Shown here: positions 8,210 through 17,389 of the stretch, one piece after another
Numbering within the stretch: position 1 is the stretch's first letter
Layout of the letters: the number at the start of each line of letters is the position of its first letter
Source of the DNA: Candidatus Cloacimonadaceae bacterium
GTDB taxonomy: Bacteria > Cloacimonadota > Cloacimonadia > Cloacimonadales > Cloacimonadaceae
NCBI GenBank assembly: GCA_030693415.1
Contig: JAUYAR010000053.1
Coordinates: forward strand, 1 to 33,993
Length of the DNA stretch: 33,993 nt
Reading direction: 5' to 3'
The notes under the pieces: model-generated
Database searches by the model: none
The model's input: only the letters and a program-made list of their open reading frames with translations
What the model was told of the DNA's origin: nothing
Made by a program: the position numbers and the translations under genes

Positions 8210-9991
8210 ATGCTTGATAACCTGAGAAAGAAACAGAAACTGATCGTCTATATAGTAGCCGGAGCCTTCATCCTGACGGGCGCCATCGGCGGACTCACCG
8301 GGATTTTTGCCGGTGGAAATCACTTGGCTAAAGTGAACGGACACAAGATTACTCTGGAAGATTATCAGAAGAAAATCGCTGAATATTATGAGCGCTATTC
8401 TCAACAAGGACAAAACGTAGATGACAACATGCGCAAGCAGATCGAAAACTCGGCTTGGGAAGAGATGGTCAACGAAGTCATTTGGACACAGCAGATTAAG
8501 AAACATCGCATCAAGCTCAGCGAGGACGAGATCCTCACCGAGATGCAAAACAACCCGCCCCAGGAACTGATGCAGAACGAAAGCTTCCAGACCAATGGAC
8601 GTTTCGATCGTAGTAAATATCTGGAAGCGCTTAAAAATAATCCCCAGTTCTTTGTGATGATGGACGAGTATCTGCGCAACTACCTTCCCCGCAAGAAATT
8701 GCAGGATAAGATCAAGAAAGATGCAAATATCACTTTGGACAGCCTCAAGGTCGAATATGGAAAAGATACAAACACCGTTAACGGCAAAGCACTCTGGTTT
8801 GATTTTAACAAAGCCGATTCCGTCTTCGTGAGTGATGACGAAATCAAGAAATACTATGACAAGAACAAGGAAGACGAATTTAAGAAAGGCCCCGCCTCCC
8901 GCATCAAATACTTAGTATTCGAGATGAAAGCGTCGGATGATGATTTCAACTCCATCAAGCTCGAAGCAGACAACATCTATAAGCAAGCCATTGGAGGAGC
9001 AAACTTTGCAATGCTTGCGGAACGCTACAGCGAAGACCCAGGAAGCGGCAAACAGGGTGGTTCACTGGGTGTCTTTGGCAAGGGACAGATGGTGCCCGAA
9101 TTTGAAAAAGCCGCTTTTGCCCTCAAACCGGGGGAAATATCCAAACCAGTGCGCACAAACTTCGGTTGGCACATCATTCGTTGCGATTCAATCGCTACCG
9201 CGACCGCGGACAATTATCAGATCAAAGCCAGCCACATCCTTCTTTCCGTGAAGGCATCGGACAAGACCATCAACCAGATTCGCGACAAAGCCGAAGCCAA
9301 CAAGAAACTGATCGCCAAAAAAGGCATCGACGTTGCTGCCAAGGAATTGAAAATGGAAGCTGCGAATTCCGAATGGATGCCTCACGATTCTGAAGATATC
9401 CCAGGAATCGGCAAACTTCCAGCCCTCAAACAATTTATGATCAAGGGTAAGGAGAAAGCCGTTTCCGATCTGCTGACCGATCAGCAGGGACGTCTCATCC
9501 TCGCTCAACTCACAGACAATAAAAAAGTCTATTATGAAGAATTTGATTCCGTCCGTCTGAGGATCAAGTATCAGCTCGAAAAAGAAAAGAAGGTCGCCAG
9601 CGTCAAGATCAAAGCTGAGGACTTCCTCAAACGCGTTCCTCAGGAAAACTATTTCCGCGCCGCCGAAGTCGAGGGCTGGAAAATCGTTGATTTGAAGGGA
9701 CACAAAGAAGGCTCCTTCATCCCCAACGTCGGAACCAGCCCAGAATTTACCAAAGCCGCCCTGGCGCTCAAGACCGGAGAGTATTCTCCTTTGGTGATCA
9801 CCAAGGAAGGTCCCTTCGTCATCTTCGCCGAAGAGCGCAAAACACCTGATATGAAAGCTTTTGAAAAGGATACAGCAAAACAGGACGAGATTCGCAAGCG
9901 TCTTGAGGAAGCCGCCTTCAACCGTTGGTATCAGGAATTGCGTAAGAAAGCAAAAATCATCGACAATCGCGCCAAGTTCGGTATGTTATAA
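8210..9991 (+). CDS. ppiD: PpiD/SurA-like membrane-anchored peptidyl-prolyl isomerase
   Basis: Periplasmic chaperone/foldase anchored in the inner membrane. The 593 residues begin with a short basic stretch and one membrane helix (about 11-33), then a SurA-like N-terminal chaperone region. One complete parvulin domain follows (about 230-325) with AERYSEDPGSG, GGSLGVFGKG and the closing GWHIIRCD. A second parvulin-like start (KASHILLSV, from about 337) lacks the GGxLG core, so it is probably degenerate or purely structural. GGAGG lies six to seven nt before the ATG. The phosphohexomutase gene starts 6 nt after its stop, and the two are likely one transcript. PpiD or PrsA-like would both be acceptable names; the membrane helix favours PpiD. 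Confidence 0.85.
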   Translation: MLDNLRKKQKLIVYIVAGAFILTGAIGGLTGIFAGGNHLAKVNGHKITLEDYQKKIAEYYERYSQQGQNVDDNMRKQIENSAWEEMVNEVIWTQQIKKHRIKLSEDEILTEMQNNPPQELMQNESFQTNGRFDRSKYLEALKNNPQFFVMMDEYLRNYLPRKKLQDKIKKDANITLDSLKVEYGKDTNTVNGKALWFDFNKADSVFVSDDEIKKYYDKNKEDEFKKGPASRIKYLVFEMKASDDDFNSIKLEADNIYKQAIGGANFAMLAERYSEDPGSGKQGGSLGVFGKGQMVPEFEKAAFALKPGEISKPVRTNFGWHIIRCDSIATATADNYQIKASHILLSVKASDKTINQIRDKAEANKKLIAKKGIDVAAKELKMEAANSEWMPHDSEDIPGIGKLPALKQFMIKGKEKAVSDLLTDQQGRLILAQLTDNKKVYYEEFDSVRLRIKYQLEKEKKVASVKIKAEDFLKRVPQENYFRAAEVEGWKIVDLKGHKEGSFIPNVGTSPEFTKAALALKTGEYSPLVITKEGPFVIFAEERKTPDMKAFEKDTAKQDEIRKRLEEAAFNRWYQELRKKAKIIDNRAKFGML

Positions 9992-9997
9992 ATTGCC

Positions 9998-11353
9998 ATG
10001 AGCAAATTGATGTCCAGCGTTAGCGGGGTTCGGGGTATCTTCGCGGATACCCTGAATCCCGCAGTTGTTTTACGCTATGCCGCACGTTTCGGCGAGCTGC
10101 AAAAAAGCTCAAATCCCCGTCCAATGATAGTCGTTGGCAGGGATTCCCGCACCACTGGAATCGCGGTACAGCATGCTGTTATCAGTGCTCTGATCAGCGT
10201 CGGCTGCGATGTCATGGAGATCGGTATCGTCTCCACTCCGACCGTTCTGCTGTGCGTGAAAGACCACCAAGCCGCGGGTGGAATCGCCATCACCGCATCG
10301 CATAATCCGCCTGAGTGGAACGCGATGAAGTTTGTCGATAACGATGGCATGTTTCTTTCCCCCGAGCGGGCGTCGCTATTTCTTTCCTCTGTAAACGAAG
10401 ATATCACTTGGGCGGATTGGGAAAACATCGGCACCCTCATTCGCTATAAACACGCAATCGACGATCATATCGACGCCATCTTAAAAATCCCTTATCTGAA
10501 TATCGATCAGATCAAAGCTGCCGAATTCAAGGTCGTGCTCGATTCCGTCAACGGTGCCGGAGGTCTGATTTCGCCTAAGCTATTGACCGCTCTCGGCTGT
10601 GAAGTGATCGAGATTAATTCCGCTCCCACAGGCATTTTTGCCCATCCGGCAGAACCGCTCAACCACAATCTGACACAACTCGAAGCCGCAGTGAAAGAGC
10701 ACAACGCCGATATCGGTTTTGCCACCGATCCGGATGTTGACCGTCTTTCGATCGTGGACGAGACCGGAAACTGCATCGGCGAGGAGCTCAGCGTAGTCCT
10801 GGCACAGCTTTTCGTTCTCCCCAAAAAGAAAGGAGACGTCGTCGTCAACCTCAGCACTTCAATGCTTTCGGACGACATCGCCAAACGCTTTGGCGTGAAA
10901 CTTCACCGCAGCAAAGTCGGAGAGGTCAACGTCGGCAAGCTGATGCAGGAGATTTCATCTCCTATCGGCGGAGAAGGCAACGGCGGAATCATCTGTTCTG
11001 AAGTGAATTACACGCGCGACGCCATCGCTGGGATGGCTTTGATCCTTGGGCTCTTAGCTGAAACCGGAAAAAATGTTTCAGAGATCGTTTCCGCACTGCC
11101 AAAGTATTATTTTGCCAAAGATAAGATCACCGTCGATCCTAAGTGCATGGACGATATCATGGCAAAGATTCCGCATCTCTTTGGCGGATACGATCTTGAC
11201 ACCAGAGACGGCATGAAACTCACCGCCCCGGACCACTGGATTCACATCCGCAAAAGCGGCACCGAACCGATCATCCGCGTCTATGTGGAAAGCGATTCAT
11301 ACGACAAATCACAGGAACTCTGCAAGATAGCTATTGCCAAACTGCAATTCTAA
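9998..11353 (+). CDS. glmM: Phosphohexomutase (GlmM/phosphomannomutase family)
   Basis: Alpha-D-phosphohexomutase moving phosphate between C1 and C6 of a hexose or hexosamine. The four family signatures are present in 451 residues. The phosphoserine loop is ITASHNPPEWNAMKF (about 97-111), the magnesium loop is DPDVDRLSI (about 244), the sugar-binding loop is GEGNGG, and the phosphate-binding loop is IRKSGTEPIIRVYVE near the C-terminus. The NPPEWNAMK form of the serine loop resembles bifunctional phosphoglucomutase/phosphomannomutase and archaeal-type enzymes as much as classical GlmM. The exact substrate (glucosamine-6-phosphate for peptidoglycan and LPS, or glucose/mannose) is therefore open. 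It follows ppiD by 6 nt. No clear terminator was seen after the stop. Confidence 0.85.
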   Translation: MSKLMSSVSGVRGIFADTLNPAVVLRYAARFGELQKSSNPRPMIVVGRDSRTTGIAVQHAVISALISVGCDVMEIGIVSTPTVLLCVKDHQAAGGIAITASHNPPEWNAMKFVDNDGMFLSPERASLFLSSVNEDITWADWENIGTLIRYKHAIDDHIDAILKIPYLNIDQIKAAEFKVVLDSVNGAGGLISPKLLTALGCEVIEINSAPTGIFAHPAEPLNHNLTQLEAAVKEHNADIGFATDPDVDRLSIVDETGNCIGEELSVVLAQLFVLPKKKGDVVVNLSTSMLSDDIAKRFGVKLHRSKVGEVNVGKLMQEISSPIGGEGNGGIICSEVNYTRDAIAGMALILGLLAETGKNVSEIVSALPKYYFAKDKITVDPKCMDDIMAKIPHLFGGYDLDTRDGMKLTAPDHWIHIRKSGTEPIIRVYVESDSYDKSQELCKIAIAKLQF

Positions 11354-11573
11354 TTGATTGCTTGGGAGGATAACTCTCTTGGGAGTCTGTACCAAACAGC
11401 GGGAATAATGCCACGCTATTTTTTGCATCGAGAGTGTGCTTAAATACGGTTTTGTTTATCGTTTGTTGGGGTTTTTTGTGTGGTGTTTCAGTTCCATTTT
11501 CATTTCTCCAAGCCTGCTCCAATGTTACCAATATTGCCAAACTTCGCTCCATCGAAACATCGCTTCGCTCCAT

Positions 11574-11593
11574 CGCAGCATCGGCATGCTGCG
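11574..11593. repeat. Hairpin, inverted copy of the one at 21723
   Basis: CGCAGCA and TGCTGCG form a perfect 7-bp stem around a 6-nt loop, TCGGCA. The same stem occurs at 21723-21742 with loop CGCCGA, which is close to the reverse complement of this loop. It lies 20 nt before a large palindrome, as its partner lies next to the related palindrome there. Confidence 0.7.
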
Positions 11594-11613
11594 CTGCATC
11601 CTCACGCCCCACT

Positions 11614-11675
11614 GCGTCAATCAAGCGTTAATCAAGCGTTAGTTTTATTACGCTTGATTAACACTTGATTAACGC
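11614..11675. repeat. Word-iterated palindrome, copy 1
   Basis: Arms 11614-11638 and 11651-11675 pair at 23 of 25 positions around a 12-nt loop. Each arm is two tandem units of the word (T)TAATCAAGCG. The centre, TTAGTTTTATTACGC, is the reverse complement of the centre of the larger palindrome at 21628-21711, so the two elements sit in opposite orientations. Confidence 0.8.
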
Positions 11676-11986
11676 TTTGGAAAGAGGAAGGAATTGTAAA
11701 CGACTGATAATAAAGCAAATAATGAAGCAATAGTGAAACAATTTTGAGCCTGTTTGATCTTTCACTCCATCACGCGTTCCATCACTCGTTTAACTCGTTT
11801 CGAGTGATGAAATCCGTTGGCAATCGAGGCGACTATCTTTACGAGTTTATCAAACATCAACGTGGAAACTGCATTACTTGATAAATAACAGGAGGGATTC
11901 TGATATTGATGTGACCGCTCCAGCATCAACATGCTCATTAAGCGATACTTAAACTATGGATTGCTATGTCTTTTTGTTATTATGGT

Positions 11987-12727
11987 TTATGTGATATCTT
12001 CAATGATGCTGCGGATCACCCAACTCGCGGCAGTCATGCCCATGATTGCGGGCATGTAGCTGATCGAACCAATGGTTTTGCGTTGCCTGCCACGTTCGAT
12101 GATGATCTCGTCCGGACTGTCGATATCTTCTTCCGGCAGGATCGGTAGTTCAGAAGAATAAACGCAAGGAAAATCTCCGGTGATGCCTCTGCGGCGCAGA
12201 AACTTACGAACCCGGCGCGCAAGAGGACAGTTGATGCTTTTGCTTAGTGGGGCAAGGTGGATTTTGGAGGGATCGAGACGGTTGCCGGCGCCCATCACAG
12301 AAATGATATTAAACCCTTCACGGACAGCGTGTTCGAGCATTCCGATCTTGGGTCCGAGGCTGTCGATGGCGTCGATGTAATAATCAAAGTCTTTCAACAG
12401 TTCCGCTCTGTTTTCGGCATCGATAAAGCTCTGATACGTTATCACTTCCGCGCTTGGATTGATTGCCAGAATGCGCTCTTTCATCAGTTCCGTCTTGGCT
12501 TTTCCGATCGAGCAAATTAGAGCGAGAATCTGACGGTTGAGATTGGTCTCTCCCACCACGTCGAAATCGATGATTGTAAAGTGCCCGACCCCTGCTCTAA
12601 CAAGTGATTCCACTGCGTAGGATCCGACACCTCCGAGTCCGATCACGCAGACCCGCGTTTTCGCCAAGCGTTTCAAAGCCTCCGCACCGATGAGTAGCTC
12701 CGTTCTGGAAAAGCTGTGAACGCTCAA
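11987..12727 (-). CDS. tcdA: tRNA threonylcarbamoyladenosine dehydratase TcdA (ThiF/MoeB family)
   Basis: E1-like enzyme that adenylates and cyclises t6A37 of tRNAs to ct6A. The 246 residues carry the nucleotide-binding loop IGLGGVGS (about 29-36), the adenylation region DFDVVGETNLNRQ, the DYYIDAIDSLGPK strand-loop, and the C-terminal segment ITGDFPCVYSSELP typical of the YgdL/CsdL group. The frame opens with TTG (12725-12727), overlapping the TatD stop as TTGA. Such overlap is the rule in this operon and supports the unusual start. It is the last gene of the envelope operon. Other ThiF-family functions (thiamine or molybdopterin) are less likely because no ThiS or MoaD gene is nearby. Confidence 0.87.
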   Translation of the reverse strand: MSVHSFSRTELLIGAEALKRLAKTRVCVIGLGGVGSYAVESLVRAGVGHFTIIDFDVVGETNLNRQILALICSIGKAKTELMKERILAINPSAEVITYQSFIDAENRAELLKDFDYYIDAIDSLGPKIGMLEHAVREGFNIISVMGAGNRLDPSKIHLAPLSKSINCPLARRVRKFLRRRGITGDFPCVYSSELPILPEEDIDSPDEIIIERGRQRKTIGSISYMPAIMGMTAASWVIRSIIEDIT

Positions 12728-13458
12728 AAGAGCTCTCCAAAAAGGTGTTTGGCAGAGATTTCCTGCATGTCCAACAGAGCTTCATCCGTTTGTCCGCTAA
12801 GCTTTTGGGTTGTTTCAAATACGTCAAGAAGACGCAAGAGAGGATTGCTCTCGCCTGCTTTGACGTAATATTGGATGATATCCGTTTCAAAAAGCATCCT
12901 GCCATGTCTGATCATGCGTTTCAAGAGCTCAAGCTTGTCGTCCACGAGGATGCGGGAACTGATGGTGAAAACGCTGTCCAGCCGGGCGAGCAGTTCAAAG
13001 CCTTCGAGGGATCCCGCATAGCCGTGAACGAGATATTTGAGATCATGGTTCTTGAGTATTTCATACGCCTGCTGCTGATGTCCAACGATATGCAGGACTG
13101 CCGGTATTCCATGCTCCGCCGCAATTATCAGGTTTTCTTTGAAGGCTTTTGTCTGGTATTCGATATCGGGATTTCCGCGATCCAGTCCGATCTCGCCGAC
13201 CGCCCATATACGCTTTGAGTAGGCAAGATGATCGATCTGAACAATATCCAGATCGCACTCATCGAAATTGGGATGCATACCGGCACTGAAGATGAGATTG
13301 TCGAAGGGGTATTTCAGGTAAAAATCAACCTCGCTGCGTCTGAGCGCGGCGGATACGAAACGCGTAATTCCATGACGGGCAGCCTCTTCCATCAGATCTG
13401 GAAGGTTCATAACCTCGCTCAGATTGGCAAGATGGCAATGGGCGTCGATCAAGCTCAT
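12724..13458 (-). CDS. TatD-family metal-dependent hydrolase
   Basis: TIM-barrel hydrolase of the amidohydrolase superfamily; relatives are 3'-5' DNases acting in DNA repair or RNA quality control. All expected metal ligands can be seen in 244 residues: HCH at 7-9, Glu in GEIGLD, His in VLHIVGHQ, His in LVHGYAGS, and Asp in FETD. The start ATG overlaps the upstream gene's stop as ATGA, and the stop overlaps the next start. Whether it is TatD, YcfH or YjjV cannot be decided from sequence alone. It has no obvious link to surface-glycan synthesis and is probably a housekeeping passenger in the operon. Confidence 0.88.
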   Translation of the reverse strand: MSLIDAHCHLANLSEVMNLPDLMEEAARHGITRFVSAALRRSEVDFYLKYPFDNLIFSAGMHPNFDECDLDIVQIDHLAYSKRIWAVGEIGLDRGNPDIEYQTKAFKENLIIAAEHGIPAVLHIVGHQQQAYEILKNHDLKYLVHGYAGSLEGFELLARLDSVFTISSRILVDDKLELLKRMIRHGRMLFETDIIQYYVKAGESNPLLRLLDVFETTQKLSGQTDEALLDMQEISAKHLFGELF

Positions 13459-14504
13459 TTTGCCAGCTCCGGGATCAGCTTAATAATCTGTGCGGCAGCG
13501 CGTTGTGATGCCTTGCCGTCAAAGGCGTCGAACATGATGTGATTAGCTTTCATTTGTTTGTCCTTTAGATGCTCAGGGGCGTTCAATAGCGTTTCAATTG
13601 CTTTCTCCAGTTCGTTGAAAGAGCTTATCGGCAACGATATCATGGAGATAAGTTCCTCGATTTCATCCAGACTGCGCTTTGCTCTTTCCGTCTTAAAAGT
13701 GATAATCGGCTTTGATAGCGCGCTGAATTCCGCCAGCAGAGAGCTCGTGTCGCCAATGCAGACGTCCGCCAGCATGATATATGGCAAGAGATTCGCGTCA
13801 TGGATAAGATGCACTCCCTCAGTCGCTTCAATCCGTCTTGCAATGCTCTTCTCAGTCCATGGATGGAGGGTCACGAGAATATTGTAACGTGCCGTAATCG
13901 TATGCAACCGATTGTACCAATTTTGCACTGCCGACATCCCGCTTTTGTCCCAGGTGGCGGAAAAGAGCAGAACCGGCTTTCTATCATCGAGTTGCAGCTT
14001 TTCTTTCAGCCTATCCAGATCGCTTGGGGAGATGCTTCCATCACGCATGGCATCCAATCTTGGAAAACCTACCGCTTTGCCACAGTGGACTCCAATCTCC
14101 TCCGCTGCCTGCAAATCCGCCAAACTGCTAAAAAGATAGAGATCAAATCGGTTATAGTTTTTCGCCATGGTCATGCGTTTGAAGTGATATGGTCCGTGGC
14201 GCATGCCGATCTTGACGATGGGTGAACAGGGAAACTTGTGCGTGGCGTGGCGGCACATGATCACTGCTTTGGGAAACGACGGCATTTTGCCGAAGGGGAT
14301 TTGCTTGCGCTTGAGGATAGCGATCAGCTCTTTGTTCCGTGTAATGATCAAGGTTTTTCCCAGGTGCTCCAAAACGGGGCTAATACTATAATAATCAATG
14401 AGTTCCTGGCAGTAAACAACCACCGGCTCGAGGCTGTTCAAGATACGCAAAAGGTGCCAGATCAGAGAATAGGGCAGCCTCAGAAGGGTTTCGCTAAACA
14501 CCAT
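13455..14504 (-). CDS. CDP-glycerol glycerophosphotransferase-like enzyme (GT-B fold)
   Basis: Resembles the C-terminal half of TagB/TagF-type transferases and capsule or UDP-GlcNAc-epimerase-like GT-B enzymes. In 349 residues it shows GMRHGPYHFKR, the nucleotide-binding strand KPVLLFSATWDK, LVTLHPW, and the late motif ADVCIGDTSSLLAEFSAL followed by KPIITF, which normally contacts the CDP moiety. The open frame runs back to 14594, but its first 30 residues lie inside the neighbouring gene. ATG at 14502-14504 gives an 11-nt overlap with the upstream stop and is chosen. There is no membrane segment. The donor could be CDP-glycerol, CDP-ribitol or another polyol; this is inferred from fold motifs only. 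Confidence 0.7.
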   Translation of the reverse strand: MVFSETLLRLPYSLIWHLLRILNSLEPVVVYCQELIDYYSISPVLEHLGKTLIITRNKELIAILKRKQIPFGKMPSFPKAVIMCRHATHKFPCSPIVKIGMRHGPYHFKRMTMAKNYNRFDLYLFSSLADLQAAEEIGVHCGKAVGFPRLDAMRDGSISPSDLDRLKEKLQLDDRKPVLLFSATWDKSGMSAVQNWYNRLHTITARYNILVTLHPWTEKSIARRIEATEGVHLIHDANLLPYIMLADVCIGDTSSLLAEFSALSKPIITFKTERAKRSLDEIEELISMISLPISSFNELEKAIETLLNAPEHLKDKQMKANHIMFDAFDGKASQRAAAQIIKLIPELAK

Positions 14505-15552
14505 GATCCCGCTTTCCGGCAAGGATGAAATTGTGCAAGCCATAGGCAAGCGTCTGCTGAAGATCGGAAGACTGGGAGACAAAGCTCCATCCACCGTCCC
14601 GTATCTGATAAAAACCCTTGCTGCGCACTATGGCGGCAGTGCCAAAATGCAGAGCCTGAAACTCGAACAGGTAGTTTTTCCCATTCGCGTTGCCGATGTC
14701 GATGGATAGAAAAGGGCTGGAAAACTTCTCATAAACCGAACGCGCAAAATCCAACAAACCAGATGGAACTTCAAACTCGAAGACGAACTTTTTCGTTCCG
14801 CTGGCACGGAAATCGGCACCTTTAATCAGGCGTTTCATTACGTAAAAACGGTCTCGCACAACGATCACCCGATAGTCGCAATCCAGCGCGGGAATGAACT
14901 CTTGCAGCACGAAAGCGCAGCCCGGGACCATGTATTCCATCCAGTCCGCTGCATCTTTTTTAGCTTCGAAGCCGGGGTATCCATCGAAGCGTTTATACTT
15001 TCTGAGGTGCTTTCGACGCAGCAGATCGATCTTCTCCAATAGCGATAAACCGGGGCTGAGCGCAGTGATTCTCTTCTTCAACACCGAGGCGTTTTTGCAT
15101 AGATACACGCCCTTACCGTTGGAACCGGAGGTCGTTTTCAAAACGATGGGATAGGTGATGGGATAGCTATCAACCTCTTCGGCTTCGCTTAAATACCAGG
15201 ATCGCGGTTCAAGGATGCCCAAACGTTTTTTGTAAAGCTCCGCAAAACCTTTGTTTTCATGACAATAGAGCAGGTCGAGGGAGGGAATGATCGTATTTGT
15301 TTCGCTCAAACTGAGCATGATGTCTTTGATGTAAGCACGAAGATGTTGGCGTTGGCTAAATGTATAGAAAATAAACTGGTTCGCAATTGGAGGATTTGCT
15401 TGTCCCAGATGATGAAACTGTTTCTCCAAAACTCGATATCCGTACTTTTCCAATTCGTCCACAAACTTGGCGGTATCGATCGAAACCCACGGCTTGCGGG
15501 ATTGACCGATGAAATGCTTCCCGCTGGTGACCAGTAATATCTCTGTGCTCAT
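14494..15552 (-). CDS. ATP-grasp ligase (RimK/YheCD-like)
   Basis: ATP-dependent carboxylate-amine (or related) ligase fold. In 352 residues there is an N-terminal pre-ATP region to about 115, then the ATP-binding block PIVLKTTSGSNGKGVYL, the hinge region FVLQEFIPALDCDYRVIVV, the basic loop DFRASGTKKF, and the metal-binding end LSIDIGNANG...LFEFQAL. The substrate is unknown. Its place between glycosyltransferases and a CDP-glycerol-transferase-like gene suggests attachment of an amino acid or similar group to a surface glycan; that is inference. The start ATG has GGAG about 8 nt upstream. It follows the GT9 gene after a 45-nt gap and overlaps the next gene by 11 nt. Confidence 0.8.
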   Translation of the reverse strand: MSTEILLVTSGKHFIGQSRKPWVSIDTAKFVDELEKYGYRVLEKQFHHLGQANPPIANQFIFYTFSQRQHLRAYIKDIMLSLSETNTIIPSLDLLYCHENKGFAELYKKRLGILEPRSWYLSEAEEVDSYPITYPIVLKTTSGSNGKGVYLCKNASVLKKRITALSPGLSLLEKIDLLRRKHLRKYKRFDGYPGFEAKKDAADWMEYMVPGCAFVLQEFIPALDCDYRVIVVRDRFYVMKRLIKGADFRASGTKKFVFEFEVPSGLLDFARSVYEKFSSPFLSIDIGNANGKNYLFEFQALHFGTAAIVRSKGFYQIRDGGWSFVSQSSDLQQTLAYGLHNFILAGKRDHGV

Positions 15553-15597
15553 GAAAGCTGCTCCAAGGCGCTTGTTATCGTTCTTCCGATCTCGGAT

Positions 15598-16632
15598 TTA
15601 ATTGATACAAACGTCATTCTTCGTTTTTTGCCGCAGGACAAGCTCAACTATTCTCTCACATTCTTTTTGAGCTGAGGGATAATCCACACTATCTATACGC
15701 CGGAAAACGCCATTGGCATCGCGCAGTTTGGGTTCGACATAACCATGCTTGCCATCGTTTGGCGGAGTCCAGTGTGAGTGGTAGAAATGACTGAAGATGC
15801 ACATTGTCGGAAGCCCCGCAGCTATCGCTAAATGACGTGGGCCGTTATCATTACCTAAATACATATCGGATAGCTCAAACAATCCATATAGCACCTGAAG
15901 AGAGTCTATCCTGTAATCTGTGTTTGGCTTGGGGGATTTCATCATGGACAGTATTTCATCGACCATGTGTCTTTCCCCCGGTCCCCAGGTAAAAATAAAT
16001 TTACAATTGTACTTGTGATACAGGTGATCACATAAAAGTGCGTAGTTTTCGGCTTTCCAAGCTCTATAACTTGCCTTGGATACCGGAGACAAAGCAATCA
16101 CCAGATCGCTCTTCCGATAACCGAGAGATTCATAAATTGCTCTTGCCCTAGCTCTTTCATCTGGTGATATAAACACTCTGGGCTCGGTAGGCGACATGTT
16201 TGGCGGCAGCAATCTCTGAACGAAACGGAACTTTTCATAAGCCGCATAATTTGCGACATCTACTTCTTTTACCAGCTCGGTATATGCGGAATTCCTACGT
16301 TTGCCGCGAAACGAGATTTTGTTCTTAGCCCTTGTCACAAAAGACATTAAATAAGTGCGAGGGTTCTTTTGAAAATCGACAAGGATATCATACTTTCGTT
16401 TCCTGAGAGAAAGCAAAAACCGTAAATGCTTCAAGAATGGAGTCTTTTTTTTCCAGACAATCAGCCTATTTATGTCCGGATGATTATCCAGGATTGGAGA
16501 AGCAGCGCTGCTGGTCAAAAAGGTGATCTCGGCAAGGGGATGTGCTTTTCTGATTGCACTGAGAGCCGGCTCACACATTAGTGTATCCCCGATCGCGGAT
16601 AATTGAATCAAGATGATTTTATCTGCTTTCAT
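15598..16632 (-). CDS. Glycosyltransferase family 9 (heptosyltransferase-like)
   Basis: GT-B enzyme of the lipopolysaccharide heptosyltransferase family, which adds heptose or another sugar to the LPS inner core on the cytoplasmic face. The 344 residues start with the family opening KIILIQLSAIGDTLMCEPAL, and carry LDNHPDINRLI, DILVDFQ, the donor-domain stretch VIALSPVSKASYRAWKAENYA and the late motif YLGNDNGPRHLAIAAGLPT, where the nucleotide-sugar is held. Length is normal. The start lies 14 nt inside the end of the GT2 gene. The presence of a GT9 enzyme argues for a real LPS-type outer membrane. Confidence 0.88.
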   Translation of the reverse strand: MKADKIILIQLSAIGDTLMCEPALSAIRKAHPLAEITFLTSSAASPILDNHPDINRLIVWKKKTPFLKHLRFLLSLRKRKYDILVDFQKNPRTYLMSFVTRAKNKISFRGKRRNSAYTELVKEVDVANYAAYEKFRFVQRLLPPNMSPTEPRVFISPDERARARAIYESLGYRKSDLVIALSPVSKASYRAWKAENYALLCDHLYHKYNCKFIFTWGPGERHMVDEILSMMKSPKPNTDYRIDSLQVLYGLFELSDMYLGNDNGPRHLAIAAGLPTMCIFSHFYHSHWTPPNDGKHGYVEPKLRDANGVFRRIDSVDYPSAQKECERIVELVLRQKTKNDVCIN

Positions 16633-17389
16633 GGCTCCACAATTCCTTTAGATACAGAAATTTAAGGAATACACAAGAGGCACCCAAAGCACAAATAACG
16701 AAGCCCTGCATGCCATCCCGCCACCCTCCGTTAATAAGATAATGACGCAGAAATTTGCCACCGGGGCGTAAAACGAAGTGCCACCAATAGGCTTTTTTGT
16801 TGTTGTCATACATGTCCTGAGCCTGCCACATTGCATATTTACTCGCTTTGCTAATGTGCTGCGAAAAGCTTGCTATAGGATTGTGCACAAGGTAGTATTT
16901 CCGCGCGATGTATTTTTTGTTATCAAGGCGGATCGAAGCATGGACACGAGTGTTTCGCCAATATCTTGTAGCGATATTTGTGTGCACCAGACGCTTTCCA
17001 TAGCTGCTTAAATAATCCTGGTGAGTCAAGAGCTTGCCCATAAAAATAGTGCGCGTCATAAACAAATAACCGTCATGCTGAGTATCCGAACTTTGAAGGA
17101 TAGAAAGGATTTTATCCCTTAGATTTGGAGGACAGTATTCGTCCGAATCGATGATAAAAACCCATTGGGTCTGTACATGACGCATACCCCAGGTGCGTTG
17201 TTCACGGGCATTTGTATATTGATGCTGATGAATGATTACATTCTCGTATGCTTTGGCTATGTTTAATGTGTCGTCTTCGCTAAATGAATCGATCAATACC
17301 ACACTATCACACCACTGAACGCTTTCCAAACATGCTTTGATCGTGCGTTCGCTGTTCTGGGTGAGGACAAATGCACTGACATCAAGCAT
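16619..17389 (-). CDS. Glycosyltransferase family 2 (WaaE/KdtX-like)
   Basis: GT-A inverting transferase resembling LPS core beta-1,4-glucosyltransferases. The 256 residues begin LDVSAFVLTQNSERTI, then SVQWCDSVVLIDSFSEDDT and NAREQRTWGM, and the metal-binding motif FIIDSDEYCPP (DSD). The C-terminal region has HYLINGGWRDGMQGFVI, as in WaaE relatives, with a short hydrophobic stretch. The open frame extends upstream to 17527, but that part lies in the GT4 gene. ATG at 17387-17389 overlaps the GT4 stop by 8 nt, and the protein then starts exactly where the family starts. It probably works with the GT9 and GT4 neighbours on one glycan. Confidence 0.88.
   Translation of the reverse strand: MLDVSAFVLTQNSERTIKACLESVQWCDSVVLIDSFSEDDTLNIAKAYENVIIHQHQYTNAREQRTWGMRHVQTQWVFIIDSDEYCPPNLRDKILSILQSSDTQHDGYLFMTRTIFMGKLLTHQDYLSSYGKRLVHTNIATRYWRNTRVHASIRLDNKKYIARKYYLVHNPIASFSQHISKASKYAMWQAQDMYDNNKKAYWWHFVLRPGGKFLRHYLINGGWRDGMQGFVICALGASCVFLKFLYLKELWSHESR

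Larger units (their letters stand above)
11354..11986. other. Convergent spacer with repeat elements and no convincing gene
   Basis: This 633-nt gap lies between the converging ends of the phosphohexomutase and tcdA genes. It holds a 20-nt hairpin (11574-11593), a 25-bp-arm palindrome (11614-11675), a run of similar AATAAAGCAA / AATGAAGCAA words (about 11708-11735), and several CACTCG/CGAGTG inverted words near 11765-11810. Open frames here are short, low in complexity and derive from the repeats. I saw no tRNA, riboswitch or transposase remnant. Confidence 0.6.

Noticed and set aside
11331-11668. Short open frames on both strands across the 11.4-11.67 kb spacer
   Set aside because: They are translations of hairpin and iterated-word repeats, with no family likeness and no ribosome sites.
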